DNA of 64,000 nucleotides from Sepiola atlantica (lineage: Eukaryota; Mollusca; Cephalopoda; Sepiida; Sepiolidae): assembly GCA_963556195.1 (NCBI GenBank), contig CAUVYP010000583.1:434001-498000 (forward strand), written 5' to 3'. Positions 26,701 to 40,120 of this stretch are shown one piece after another. The notes below the pieces were generated by a model. That model saw only the letters and a program-made list of their open reading frames with translations, did not search any database and was not told the DNA's origin. Both the position numbers and the translations under genes were made by a program. Each line of letters begins with the position of its first letter. The stretch's first letter is position 1.

Positions 26701-29700
26701 CCTTGAATTGTTGATTATATGTTTTGTTGTTAAATGTTAACAATCATCACCTTGAATTGTTGATTATATGTTTTGTTGTTAAATGTTAACAATCATCACC
26801 TTGAATTGTTGATTATATGTTTTGTTGTTAAATGTTTACAATCATCACCTTGAATTGTTGATTATTTGTTGTGTTGTTAAATGTTAACAATCATTACCTT
26901 GAATTGTTGATTATTTGTTTTGTTGTTAAATGTTAACAATCATTACCTTGAATTGTTGATTATATGTTTTGTTGTTAAATGTTAACAATCATCACCTTGA
27001 ATTGTTGATTATAAGTTTTGTTGTTAAATGTTAACAATCATCACCTTGAATTGTTGATTATATGTTTTGTTGTTAAATGTTAACAATCATTACCTTGAAT
27101 TGTTGATTTATATGTTTTGTTGTTAAATGTTAACAATTATCACCTCGAATTGTTGATTATATGTTTTGTTGTTAAATGTTTACAATCATCACCTTGAATT
27201 GTGGATTATATGTTTTGTTGTTAAATGTTAACAATCATTACCTTGAATTGTTGATTATATGTTTTGTTGTTAAATGTTAACAATCATTACCTTGAATTGT
27301 TGATTATATGTTTTGTTGTTAAATGTTAACAATCATCACCTTGAATCGTTGATTTATATGTTTTGTTGTTAAATGTTAACAATCATTACCTTGAATTGTT
27401 GATTATATGTTTTGTTGTTAAATGTTAACAATCATTACCTTGAATTGTTGATTATATGTTTTGTTGTTAAATGTCAACAATCATTACCTTGAATTGTTTA
27501 TTTATATGTTTTGTTGTTCAATGTTAACAATCATTACCTTGAATTGTTGATTATATGTTTTGTTGTTAAATGTTAACAATCATTACCTTAAATTGTTGAT
27601 TTATATGTTTTGTTGTTAAATGTTAACAATCATCACCTTGAATTGTTGATTTCTTTGTTTTGTTGTTAAATGTTAACAATCATTACCTTGAATTGTTGAT
27701 TTTACTTTTGTTGTTAAATGTTAACAATCATCACCTTGAATTGTTGATTTATATGTTTTGTTGTTAAATGTTAACAATCATTACCTTGAATTGTTGATTT
27801 ATATGTTTTGTTGTTAAATGTTAACAATCATCACCTTAAATTGTTGATTTATATGTTTTGTTGTTAAATGTTAACAATCGTCACCTTGAATTGTTGATTA
27901 TATGTTTTGTTGTTAAATGTTAACAATCATCACCTTGAATTGTTGATTATATGTTTTGTTGTTAAATGTTAACAATCATTACCTTGAATTGTTGATTATA
28001 TGTTTTGTTGTTCAATGTTAACAATCATTACCTTGAATTGTTGATTTATATGTTTTGTTGTTTAATGTTAACAATCATCACCTTGAATTGTTGATTATAT
28101 GTTTTGTTGTTAAATGTTAACAATCATCACCTTGAATTGTTGATTATATGTTTTGTTGTTAAATGTTAACAATCATCACCTTGAATTGTTGATTATATGT
28201 TTTGTTGTTAAATGTTAACAATCATTACCTTGAATTGTTGATTATATGTTTTGTTGTTAAATGTTAACAATCATTACCTTGAATTGTTGATTATATGTTT
28301 TGTTGTTAAATGTTAACAATCATTACCTTGAATTGTTTATTTATATGTTTTGTTGTTAAATGTTAACAATCATTACCTTGAATTGTTGATTATACGTTTT
28401 GTTGTTAAATGTTAACAATCATCACCTTGAATTGTTGATTTATATGTTTTGTTGTTAAATGTTAACAATCATCACCTTGAATTGTTGATTTATATGTTTT
28501 GTTGTTAAATGTTAACAATCATCACCTTGAATTGTTGATTTATATGTTTTGTTGTTAAATGTTAACAATCATCACCTTGAATTGTTGATTATATGTTTTG
28601 TTGTTAAATGTTAACAATCATCACCTTGAATTGTTGATTATATGTTTTGTTGTTAAATGTTAACAATCATTACCTTGAATTGTTGATTATATGTTTTGTT
28701 GTTCAATGTTAACAATCATTACCTTGAATTGTTGATTTATATGTTTTGTTGTTTAATGTTAACAATCATCACCTTGAATTGTTGATTATATGTTTTGTTG
28801 TTAAATGTTAACAATCATCACCTTGAATTGTTGATTATATGTTTTGTTGTTAAATGTTAACAATCATCACCTTGAATTGTTGATTATATGTTTTGTTGTT
28901 AAATGTTTACAATCATCACCTTGAATTGTTGATTATTTGTTTTGTTGTTAAATGTCAACAATCATTACCTTGAATTGTTTATTTATATGTTTTGTTGTTA
29001 AATGTTAACAATCATCACCTTGAATTGTTGATTATATGTTTTGTTGTTAAATGTTTACAATCATCACCTTGAATTGTTGATTATTTGTTTTGTTGTTAAA
29101 TGTCAACAATCATTACCTTGAATTGTTTATTTATATGTTTTGTTGTTAAATGTTAACAATCATCACCTGGAATTGTTGATTATATGTTTTGTTGTTAAAT
29201 GTTAACAATAATCACCTTGAATTGTTGATTATATGTTTTGTTGTTAAATGTTAACAATCATCACCTTGAATTGTTGATTATAGGTTTTGTTGTTAAATGT
29301 AAACAATCATTACCTTGAATTGTTGATTTATATGTTTTGTTGTTAAATGTTAACAATCATCACCTTGAATTGTTGATTATATGTTTTGTTGTTAAATGTT
29401 AACAATCATCACCTTGAATTGTTGATTATATGTTTTGTTGTTAAATGTTAACAATCATTACCTTTAATTGTTGATTTATATGTTTTGTTGTTAAATGTTA
29501 ACAATCATCACCTTGAATTGTTGATTATATGTTTTGTTGTTCAATGTTAACAATCATTACCTTGAATTGTTGATTATATGTTTTGTTGTTAAATGTTAAC
29601 AATCATTACCTTAAATTGTTGATTTATATGTTTTGTTGTTAAATGTTAACAATCATCACCTTGAATTGTTGATTTCTTTGTTTTGTTGTTAAATGTTAAC

Positions 29701-32700
29701 AATCATCACCTTGAATTGTTGATTATATGTTTTGTTGTTAAATGTTAACAATCATTACCTTGAATTGTTTATTTATATGTTTTGTTGTTAAATGTTAACA
29801 ATCATCACCTTGAATTGTTGATTTATATGTTTTGTTGTTAAATGTTAACAATCATTACCTTGAATTGTTGATTATATGTTTTGTTGTTAAATGTTAACAA
29901 TCATTACCTTGAATTGTTGATTATATGTTTTGTTGTTAAATGTCAACAATCATTACCTTGAATTGTTTATTTATATGTTTTGTTGTTAAATGTTAACAAT
30001 CATCACCTTGAATTGTTGATTATATGTTTTGTTGTTAAATGTAAACAATAATCACCTTGAATTGTTGATTATATGTTTTGTTGTTAAATGTTAACAATCA
30101 TCACCTTGAATTGTTGATTATATGTTTTGTTGTTAAATGTAAACAATCATTACCTTGAATTGTTGATTTATATGTTTTGTTGTTAAATGTTAACAATCAT
30201 CACCTTGAATTGTTGATTATATGTTTTGTTGTTAAATGTTAACAATCATCACCTTGAATTGTTGATTATATGTTTTGTTGTTAAATGTTAACAATCATTA
30301 CCTTTAATTGTTGATTTATATGTTTTGTTGTTAAATGTTAACAATCATCACCTTGAATTGTTGATTATATGTTTTGTTGTTCAATGTTAACAATCATTAC
30401 CTTGAATTGTTGATTATATGTTTTGTTGTTAAATGTTAACAATCATTACCTTAAATTGTTGATTTATATGTTTTGTTGTTAAATGTTAACAATCATCACC
30501 TTGAATTGTTGATTTCTTTGTTTTGTTGTTAAATGTTAACAATCATCACCTTGAATTGTTGATTATATGTTTTGTTGTTAAATGTTAACAATCATTACCT
30601 TTAATTGTTTATTTATATGTTTTGTTGTTAAATGTAACCAATCATCACCTTGAATTGTTGATTATATGTTTTGTTGTTAAATGTTAACAATCATTACCTT
30701 TAATTGTTGATTATATGTTTTGTTGTTAAATGTTAACAATCATCACCTTGAATTGTTGATTATATGTTTTGTTGTTAAATGTTAACAATCATTACTTTGA
30801 ATTGTTGATTATATGTTTTGTTGTTAAATGTTAACAATCATTACCTTGAATTGTTGATTATATGTTTTGTTGTTAAATGTTAACAATCATTACCTTGAAT
30901 TGTTGATTTATATGTTTTGTTGTTAAATATTAACAATCATTACCTTGAATTGCTGATTTTACTTTTGTTGTTAAATGTTAACAATCATCACCTTGAATTG
31001 TTGATTTATATGTTTTGTTGTTAAATGTTAACAATCATTACCTTGAATTGTTGATTTATATGTTTTGTTGTTAAATGTTAACAATCATCACCTTAAATTG
31101 TTGATTGATATGTTTTGTTGTTAAATGTTAACAATCGTCACCTTGAATTGTAGATTATATGTTTTGTTGTTAAATGTTAACAATCATCACCTTGAATTGT
31201 TGATTATATGTTTTGTTGTTCAATGTTAACAATCATTACCTTGAATTGTTGATTATATGTTTTGTTGTTAAATGTTAACAATCATTACCTTAAATTGTTG
31301 ATTTATATGTTTTGTTGTTAAATGTTAACAATCATCACCTTGAATTGTTGATTTCTTTGTTTTGTTGTTAAATGTTAACAATCATCACCTTGAATTGTTG
31401 ATTATATGTTTTGTTGTTAAATGTTAACAATCATTACTTTGAATTGTTGATTATATGTTTTGTTGTTAAATGTTAACAATCATTACCTTGAATGGTTGAT
31501 TATATGTTTTGTTGTTAAATGTTAACAATCATTACCTTGAATTGTTGATTTATATGTTTTGTTGTTAAATGTTAACAATCATTACCTTGAATTGTTGATT
31601 TTACTTTTGTTGTTAAATGTTAACAATCATCACCTTGAATTGTTGATTTATATGTTTTGTTGTTAAATGTTAACAATCATTACCTTGAATTGTTGATTTA
31701 TATGTTTTGTTGTTAAATGTTAACAATCATCACCTTAAATTGTTGATTGATATGTTTTGTTGTTAAATGTTAACAATCATCACCTTGAATTGTAGATTAT
31801 ATGTTTTGTTGTTAAATGTTAACAATCATCACCTTGAATTGTTGATTATATGTTTTGTTGTTAAATGTTAACAATCATCACCTTGAATTGTTGATTATAT
31901 GTTTTGTTGTTAAATGTTAACAATCATTACCTTGAATTGTTGATTTATATGTTTTGTTGTTAAATGTTAACAATCATCACCTTGAATTGTTGATTATATG
32001 TTTTGTTGTTAAATGTTTACAATCATCACCTTGAATTGTTGATGATATGATTTGTTGTTAAATGTTAACAATCATTACCTTGAATTGTTGATTATATGTT
32101 TTGTTGTTAAATGTTAACAATCATCACCTTGAATTGTTGATTTCTTTGTTTTGTTGTTAAATGTTAACAATCATCACCTTGAATTGTTGATCATATATTT
32201 TGTTGTTAAATGTTAACAATCATTACCTTGAATTGTTTATTTATATTTTTTGTTGTTAAATGTTAACAATCATTACTTTGAATTGTTGATTATATGTTTT
32301 GTTGTTAAATGTTAACAATCATCACCTTGAATTGTTGATTATATGTTTTGTTGTTAAATGTTAACAATCATCACCTTGAATTGTTGATTATATGTTTTGT
32401 TGTTAAATGTTAACAATCATTTCCTTGAATTGTTGATTATATGTTTTGTTGTTCAATGTTAACAATCATTACCTTGAATTGTTGATTTATATGTTTTGTT
32501 GTTTAATGTTAACAATCATTACTTTGAATTGTTGATTATATGTTTTGTTGTTAAATGTTAACAATCATTACCTTGAATTGTTTATTTATATGTTTTGTTG
32601 TTTAATGTTTACAATCATCACCTTGAATTGTTGATTATATGTTTTGTTGTTAAATGTTAACAATCATCACCTTGAATTGTTGATTATATGTTTTGTTGTT

Positions 32701-34999
32701 AAATGTTAACAATCATCACCTTGAATTGTTGATTATATGTTTTGTTGTTAAATGTTTACAATCATCACCTTGAATTGTTGATTATTTGTTTTGTTGTTAA
32801 ATGTTAACAATCATTACCTTGAATTGTTGATTATTTGTTTTGTTGTTAAATGTTAACAATCATTACCTTGAATTGTTGATTATATGTTTTGTTGTTAAAT
32901 GTTAACAATCATCACCTTGAATTGTTGATTATATGTTTTGTTGTTAAATGTTAACAATCATCACCTTGAATTGTTGATTATATGTTTTGTTGTTAAATGT
33001 TAACAATCATTACCTTGAATTGTTGATTTATATGTTTTGTTGTTAAATGTTAACAATCATCACCTTGAATTGTTGATTATATGTTTTGTTGTTAAATGTT
33101 TACAATCATCACCTTGAATTGTTGATGATATGATTTGTTGTTAAATGTTAACAATCATTACCTTGAATTGTTGATTATATGTTTTGTTGTTAAATGTTAA
33201 CAATCATCACCTGGAATTGTTGATTTCTTTGTTTTGTTGTTAAATGTTAACAATCATCACCTTGAATTGTTGATTATATGTTTTGTTGTTAAATGTTAAC
33301 AATCATTACCTGTAATTGTTTATTTATATTTTTTGTTGTTAAATGTTAACAATCATCACCTTGAATTGTTGATTATATGTTTTGTTGTTAAATGTTAACA
33401 ATCATTACCTTGAATTGTTGATTATATGTTTTGTTGTTAAATTTTAACAATCATTACCTTTAATTGTTGATTATATGTTTTGTTGTTAAATGTTAACAAT
33501 CATCACCTTGAATTGTTGATTATATGTTTTGTTGTTAAATGTTAACAATCATTACCTTGAATTGTTGATTATATGTTTTGTTGTTAAATGTTAACAATCA
33601 TTACTTTGAATTGTTGATTATATGTTTTGTTGTTAAATGTTAACAATCATTACCTTGAATTGTTTATTTATATGTTTTCTTGTTAAATGTTAACAATCAT
33701 TACCTTGAATTGTTGATTATACGTTTTGTTGTTAAATGTTAACAATCATCACCTTGAATTGTTGATTTATATGTTTTGTTGTTAAATGTTAACAATCATT
33801 ACCTTGAATTGTTGATTTATATGTTTTGTTGTTAAATGTTAACAATCATCACCTTGAATTGTTGATTTATATGTTTTGTTGTAAAATGTTAACAATCATC
33901 ACCTTGAATTGTTGATTATATGTTTTGTTGTTAAATGTTAACAATCATCACCTTGAATTGTTGATTATATGTTTTGTTGTTAAATGTTAACAATGATTTC
34001 CTTGAATTGTTGATTATATGTTTTGTTGTTCAATGTTAACAATCATTACCTTGAATTGTTGATTTATATGTTTTGTTGTTTAATGTTAACAATCATCACC
34101 TTGAATTGTTGATTATATGTTTTGTTGTTAAATGTTAACAATCATCACCTTGAATTGTTGATTATATGTTTTGTTGTTAAATGTTAACAATCATCACCTT
34201 GAATTGTTGATTATATGTTTTGTTGTTAAATGTTTACAATCATCACCTTGAATTGTTGATTATTTGTTTTGTTGTTAAATGTTAACAATCATTACCTTGA
34301 ATTGTTGATTATTTGTTTTGTTGTTAAATGTTAACAATCATCACCTTGAATTGTTGATTATATGTTTTGTTGTTAAATGTTAACAATCATCACCTTTTAT
34401 TGTTTATTATATGTTTTGTTGTTAAATGTTTACAATCATCACCTTGAATTGTTGATTTATATGTTTTGTTGTTAAATGTTAACAATCATCACCTTGAATT
34501 GTTGATTATATGTTTTGTTGTTAAATGTTTACAATCATCACCTTGAATTGTTGATGATATGATTTGTTGTTAAATGTTAACAATCATTACCTTGAATTGT
34601 TGATTATATGTTTTGTTGTTAAATGTTAACAATCGTTACCTTGAATTGTTGATTTATATGTTTTGTTGTTAAATGTTAACAATCATCACCTTGAATTGTT
34701 GATTATATGTTTTGTTGTTAAATGTTAACAATCATCACCTTGAATTGTTGATGATATGATTTGTTGTTAAATGTTAACAATCATTACCTTGAATTGTTGA
34801 TTATATGTTTTGTTGTTAAATGTTAACAATCATTACCTTTAATTGTTGATTATGTGTTTTGTTGTTAAATGTTAACAATCATCACCTTTAATTGGTGATT
34901 ATAGGTTTTGTTGTTAAATGTTAACAATCATCACCTTGAATTGTTGATTATATGTTTTGTTGTTAAATGTTAACAATCATTACCTTGAATTGTTGATTA
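23711..34999 (+). repeat. Large higher-order unit P, copy 2
   Basis: This second full-length copy of P lies 16,664 bp downstream (16,665 in its later part). Matched markers include CCTGGAATT (7,871 and 24,535), CCTTTAATT (8,064 and 24,728), CCTCG (8,809 and 25,473), GCTGATTTTAC (9,852 and 26,516) and AATTATCACC (10,471 and 27,135). Between about 11,500 and 11,900 the copies differ by loss of one 49-bp unit and gain of one 50-bp unit. The only point difference I noted on spot checks was AATAATC at about 25,661 against AATCATC. The copy ends exactly where GATTATACG would restart the unit; GATTATATG is found there (35,000) and a different block follows. Confidence 0.82.
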
Positions 35000-36196
35000 T
35001 ATGTTTTGTTGTTAAATGTTAACAATCATTACCTTTAATTGTTGATTATATGTTTTGTTGTTAAATGTTAACAATCATCACCTTGAATTGTTGATTTATA
35101 TGTTTTGTTGTTAAATGTTAACAATCATTACCTTGAATTGTTGATTGTATGTTTTGTTGTTAAATGTTAACAATCATTACCTTGAATTGTTGATTATATG
35201 TTTTGTTGTTAAATGTCAACAATCATTACCTTGAATTGTTTATTTATATGTTTTGTTGTTAAATGTTAACAATCATCACCTTGAATTGTTGATTATATGT
35301 TTTGTTGGTAAATGTTAACAATAATCACCTTGAATTGTTGATTATATGTTTTGTTGTTAAATGTTAACAATCATCACCTTGAATTGTTGATTATATGTTT
35401 TGTTGTTAAATGTAAACAATCATTACCTTGAATTGTTGATTTATATGTTTTGTTGTTAAATGTTAACAATCATCACCTTAAATTGTTGATTATATGTTTT
35501 GTTGTTAAATGTTAACAATCATCACCTTGAATTGTTGATTATATGTTTTGTTGTTAAATGTTAACAATCATTACCTTGAATTGTTTATTTATATGTTTTG
35601 TTGTTAAATGTTAACAATCATCACCTTGAATTGTTGATTATATGTTTTCTTGTTAAATGTTAACAATCATTACCTTGAATTGTTGATTATATGTTTTGTT
35701 GTTAAATTTTAACAATCATTACCTTTAATTGTTGATTATATGTTTTGTTGTTAAATGTTAACAATCATCACCTTGAATTGTTGATTATATGTTTTGTTGT
35801 TAAATGTTAACAATCATTACCTTGAATTGTTGATTATATGTTTTGTTGTTAAATGTTAACAATCATTACCTTGAATTGTTGATTATATGTTTTGTTGTTA
35901 AATGTTAACAATCATTACCTTGAATTGTTTATTTATATGTTTTGTTGTTAAATGTTAACAATCATTACCTTGAATTGTTGATTATACGTTTTGTTGTTAA
36001 ATGTTAACAATCATCACCTTGAATTGTTGATTTATATGTTTTGTTGTTAAATGTTAACAATCATCACCTTGAATTGTTGATTTATATGTTTTGTTGTTAA
36101 ATGTTAACAATCATCACCTTGAATTGTTGATTTATATGTTTTGTTGTTAAATGTTAACAATCATCACCTTGAATTGTTGATTATATGTTTTGTTGT
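33280..36196 (+). repeat. Block C, first copy
   Basis: This stretch is repeated at 40,120-42,886. The offset is 6,838 bp up to about 34,590 (CCTGTAATTG at 33,309 and 40,147) and 6,690 bp from about 34,736 (GATGATATGATTT at 34,750 and 41,440, GGTGATTATAGG at 34,894 and 41,584, TTGGTAAATG at 35,307 and 41,997, GATTATACG at 35,985 and 42,675). The 148-bp difference equals three monomers absent from the second copy. The first part overlaps the end of P copy 2. Confidence 0.8.
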
Positions 36197-37556
36197 TAAA
36201 TGTTAACAATCATCACCTTGAATTGTTGATTATATGTTTTGTTGTTAAATGTTAACAATCATTACCTTGAATTGTTGATTATATGTTTTGTTGTTCAATG
36301 TTAACAATCATTACCTTGAATTGTTGATTTATATGTTTTGTTGTTAAATGTTAACAATCATCACCTTGAATTGTTGATTATATGTTTTGTTGTTAAATGT
36401 TAACAATCATCACCTTGAATTGTTGATTATATGTTTTGTTGTTAAATGTTAACAATCATCACCTTGAATTGTTGATTATATGTTTTGTTGTTAAATGTTT
36501 ACAATCATCACCTTGAATTGTTGATTATTTGTTTTGTTGTTAAATGTTAACAATCATTACCTTGAATTGTTGATTATTTGTTTTGTTGTTAAATGTTAAC
36601 AATCATTACCTTGAATTGTTGATTATATGTTTTGTTGTTAAATGTTAACAATCATCACCTTTAATTGTTGATTATATGTTTTGTTGTTAAATGTTTACAA
36701 TCATCACCTTGAATTGTTGATTATATGTTTTGTTGTTAAATGTTAACAATCATTACCTTGAATTGTTGATTTATATGTTTTGTTGTTAAATGTTAACAAT
36801 CATCACCTTGAATTGTTGATTATATGTTTTGTTGTTAAATGTTTACAATCATCATCTTGAATTGTTGATGATATGATTTGTTGTTAAATGTTAACAATCA
36901 TTACCTTGAATTGTTGATTATATGTTTTGTTGTTAAATGTTAACAATCATTACCTTGAATTGTTGATTTATATGTTTTGTTGTTAAATGTTAACAATCAT
37001 CACCTTGAATTGTTGATTATATGTTTTGTTGTTAAATGTTAACAATCATCACCTTGAATTGTTGATGATATGATTTGTTGTTAAATGTTAACAATCATTA
37101 CCTTGAATTGTTGATTATATGTTTTGTTGTTAAATGTTAACAATCATTACCTTTAATTGTTGATTATATGTTTTGTTGTTAAATGTTAACAATCATCACC
37201 TTGAATTGGTGATTATATGTTTTGTTGTTAAATGTTAACAATCATCACCTTGAATTGTTGATTATATGTTTTGTTGTTAAATGTTTACAATCATCACCTT
37301 GAATTGTTGAGTATTTGTTTTGTTGTTAAATGTTAACAATCATTACCTTGAATTGTTGATTATTTGTTTTGTTGTTAAATGTTAACAATCATTACCTTGA
37401 ATTGTTGATTATATGTTTTGTTGTTAAATGTTAACAATCATCACCTTTAATTGTTGATTATATGTTTTGTTGTTAAATGTTTACAATCATCACCTTGAAT
37501 TGTTGATTATATGTTTTGTCGTTAAATGTTAACAATCATTACCTTGAATTGTTGAT
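36197..37556 (+). repeat. 1.2-kb block D, copy 1
   Basis: The series TTCAATG (36,295), three TCATC units, TGTTTAC, GATTATTTG, CCTTTAATT, AATCATCATCTTG (36,853), two GATGATATGATTT units and TTGGTGA (37,208) is repeated 1,228 bp downstream at its centre (CATCTTG 38,081; TTGGTGA 38,436). At its start the offset is 1,277, so copy 1 has one additional GATTATTTG monomer. A private GTTGAGTATTTG lies near 37,310 and a GTCGTTAAATG change at 37,520. Confidence 0.75.
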
Positions 37557-38785
37557 TATATGTTTTGTTGTTCAATGTTAACAATCATTACCTTGAATTG
37601 TTGATTTATATGTTTTGTTGTTTAATGTTAACAATCATCACCTTGAATTGTTGATTATATGTTTTGTTGTTAAATGTTAACAATCATCACCTTGAATTGT
37701 TGATTATATGTTTTGTTGTTAAATGTTAACAATCATCACCTTGAATTGTTGATTATATGTTTTGTTGTTAAATGTTTACAATCATCACCTTGAATTGTTG
37801 ATTATTTGTTTTGTTGTTAAATGTTAACAATCATTACCTTGAATTGTTGATTATATGTTTTGTTGTTAAATGTTAACAATCATCACCTTTAATTGTTGAT
37901 TATATGTTTTGTTGTTAAATGTTTACAATCATCACATTGAATTGTTGATTATATGTTTTGTTGTTAAATGTTAACAATCATTACCTTGAATTGTTGATTT
38001 ATATGTTTTGTTGTTAAATGTTACCAATCATCACCTTGAATTGTTGATTATATGTTTTGTTGTTAAATGTTTACAATCATCATCTTGAATTGTTGATGAT
38101 ATGATTTGTTGTTAAATGTTAACAATCATTACCTTGAATTGTTGATTATATGTTTTGTTGTTAAATGTTAACAATCATTACCTTGAATTGTTGATTTATA
38201 TGTTTTGTTGTTAAATGTTAACAATCATCACCTTGAATTGTTGATTATATGTTTTGTTGTTAAATGTTAACAATCATCACCTTGAATTGTTGATGATATG
38301 ATTTGTTGTTTAATGTTAACAATCATTACCTTGAATTGTTGATTATATGTTTTGTTGTTAAATGTTAACAATCATTACCTTTAATTGTTGATTATATGTT
38401 TTGTTGTTAAATGTTAACAATCATCACCTTGAATTGGTGATTATATGTTTTGTTGTTAAATGTTAACAATCATCACCTTGAATTGTTGATTATATGTATT
38501 GTTGTTAAATGTTTACAATCATCACCTTGAATTGTTGATTATTTGTTTTGTTGTTAAATGTTAACAATCATTACCTTGAATTGTTGATTATTTGTTTTGT
38601 TGTTAAATGTTAACAATCATTACCTTGAATTGTTGATTATATGTTTTGTTGTTAAATGTTAACAATCATCACCTTTAATTGTTGATTATATGTTTTGTTG
38701 TTAAATGTTTACAATCATCACCTTGAATTGTTGATTATATGTTTTGTTGTTAAATGTTAACAATCATTACCTTGAATTGTTGATT
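37557..38785 (+). repeat. 1.2-kb block D, copy 2
   Basis: This copy begins with TTCAATG at 37,572. It has private changes lacking in copy 1: ATCACATTGAATT (37,931), TGTTACCAATC near 38,030, a TTTAATG in the second GATGATATGATTT unit, and TATGTATTG near 38,495. These same private changes reappear in the 46-52 kb repeats, so copy 2 and not copy 1 was the source of that later amplification. Confidence 0.78.
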
Positions 38786-40120
38786 TATATGTTTTGTTGT
38801 TAAATGTTAACAATCATCACCTTGAATTGTTGATTATATGTTTTGTTGTTAAATGTTTACAATCATCACCTTGAATTGTTGATGATATGATTTGTTGTTA
38901 AATGTTAACAATCATTACCTTGAATTGTTGATTATATGTTTTGTTGTTAAATGTTAACAATCATTACCTTGAATTGTTGATTTATATGTTTTGTTGTTAA
39001 ATGTTAACAATCATCACCTTGAATTGTTGATTATATGTTTTGTTGTTAAATGTTAACAATCATCACCTTGAATTGTTGATGATATGATTTGTTGTTAAAT
39101 GTTAACAATCATTACCTTGAATTGTTGATTATATGTTTTGTTGTTAAATGTTAACAATCATTACCTTTAATTGTTGATTATATGTTTTGTTGTTAAATGT
39201 TAACAATCATCACCTTGAATTGGTGATTATATGTTTTGTTGTTAAATGTTAACAATCATGACCTTGAATTGTTGATTATATGTTTTGTTGTTAAATGTTA
39301 ACAATCATTACCTTGAATTGTTGATTATATGTTTTGTTGTTAAATGTTAACAATCATTACCTTTAATTGTTGATTATATGTTTTGTTGTTAAATGTTAAC
39401 AATCATCACCTTGAATTGTTGATTTATATGTTTTGTTGTTAAATGTTAACAATCATTACCTTGAATTGTTGATTATATGTTTTGTTGTTAAATGTTAACA
39501 ATCATTACCTTGAATTGTTGATTATATGTTTTGTTGTTAAATGTAAACAATCATTACCTTTAATTGTTGATTATATGTTTTGTTGTTAAATGTTAACAAT
39601 CATCACCTTGAATTGTTGATTTATATGTTTTGTTGTTAAATGTTAACAATCATCACCTTGAATTGTTGATTATATGTTTTGTTGTTAAATGTTAACAATC
39701 ATCACCTTGAATTGTTGATGATATGATTTGTTGTTAAATGTTAACAATCATTACCTTGAATTGTTGATTATATGTTTTGTTGTTAAATGTTAACAATCAT
39801 TACCTTTAATTGTTGATTATATGTTTTGTTGTTAAATGTTAACAATCATCACCTTGAATTGGTGATTATATGTTTTGTTGTTAAATGTTAACAATCATGA
39901 CCTTGAATTGTTGATTATATGTTTTGTTGTTAAATGTTAACAATCATTACCTTGAATTGTTGATTATATGTTTTGTTGTTAAATGTTAACAATCATTACC
40001 TTTAATTGTTGATTATATGTTTTGTTGTTAAATGTTAACAATCATCACCTTGAATTGTTGATTTATATGTTTTGTTGTTAAATGTTAACAATCATGACCT
40101 TGAATTGTTGATTATATGTT
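38786..40120 (+). repeat. Block D remnant with 639-bp duplication
   Basis: This third, shortened relative of block D carries TTGGTGA at 39,222. A 639-bp interval (13 monomers) is then duplicated: TTGGTGA at 39,222 and 39,861, and AATCATGACC at 39,260 and 39,899. A third AATCATGACC lies at 40,096. The AATCATGACC variant occurs nowhere outside 39-52 kb in the copies I scanned. Confidence 0.75.
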
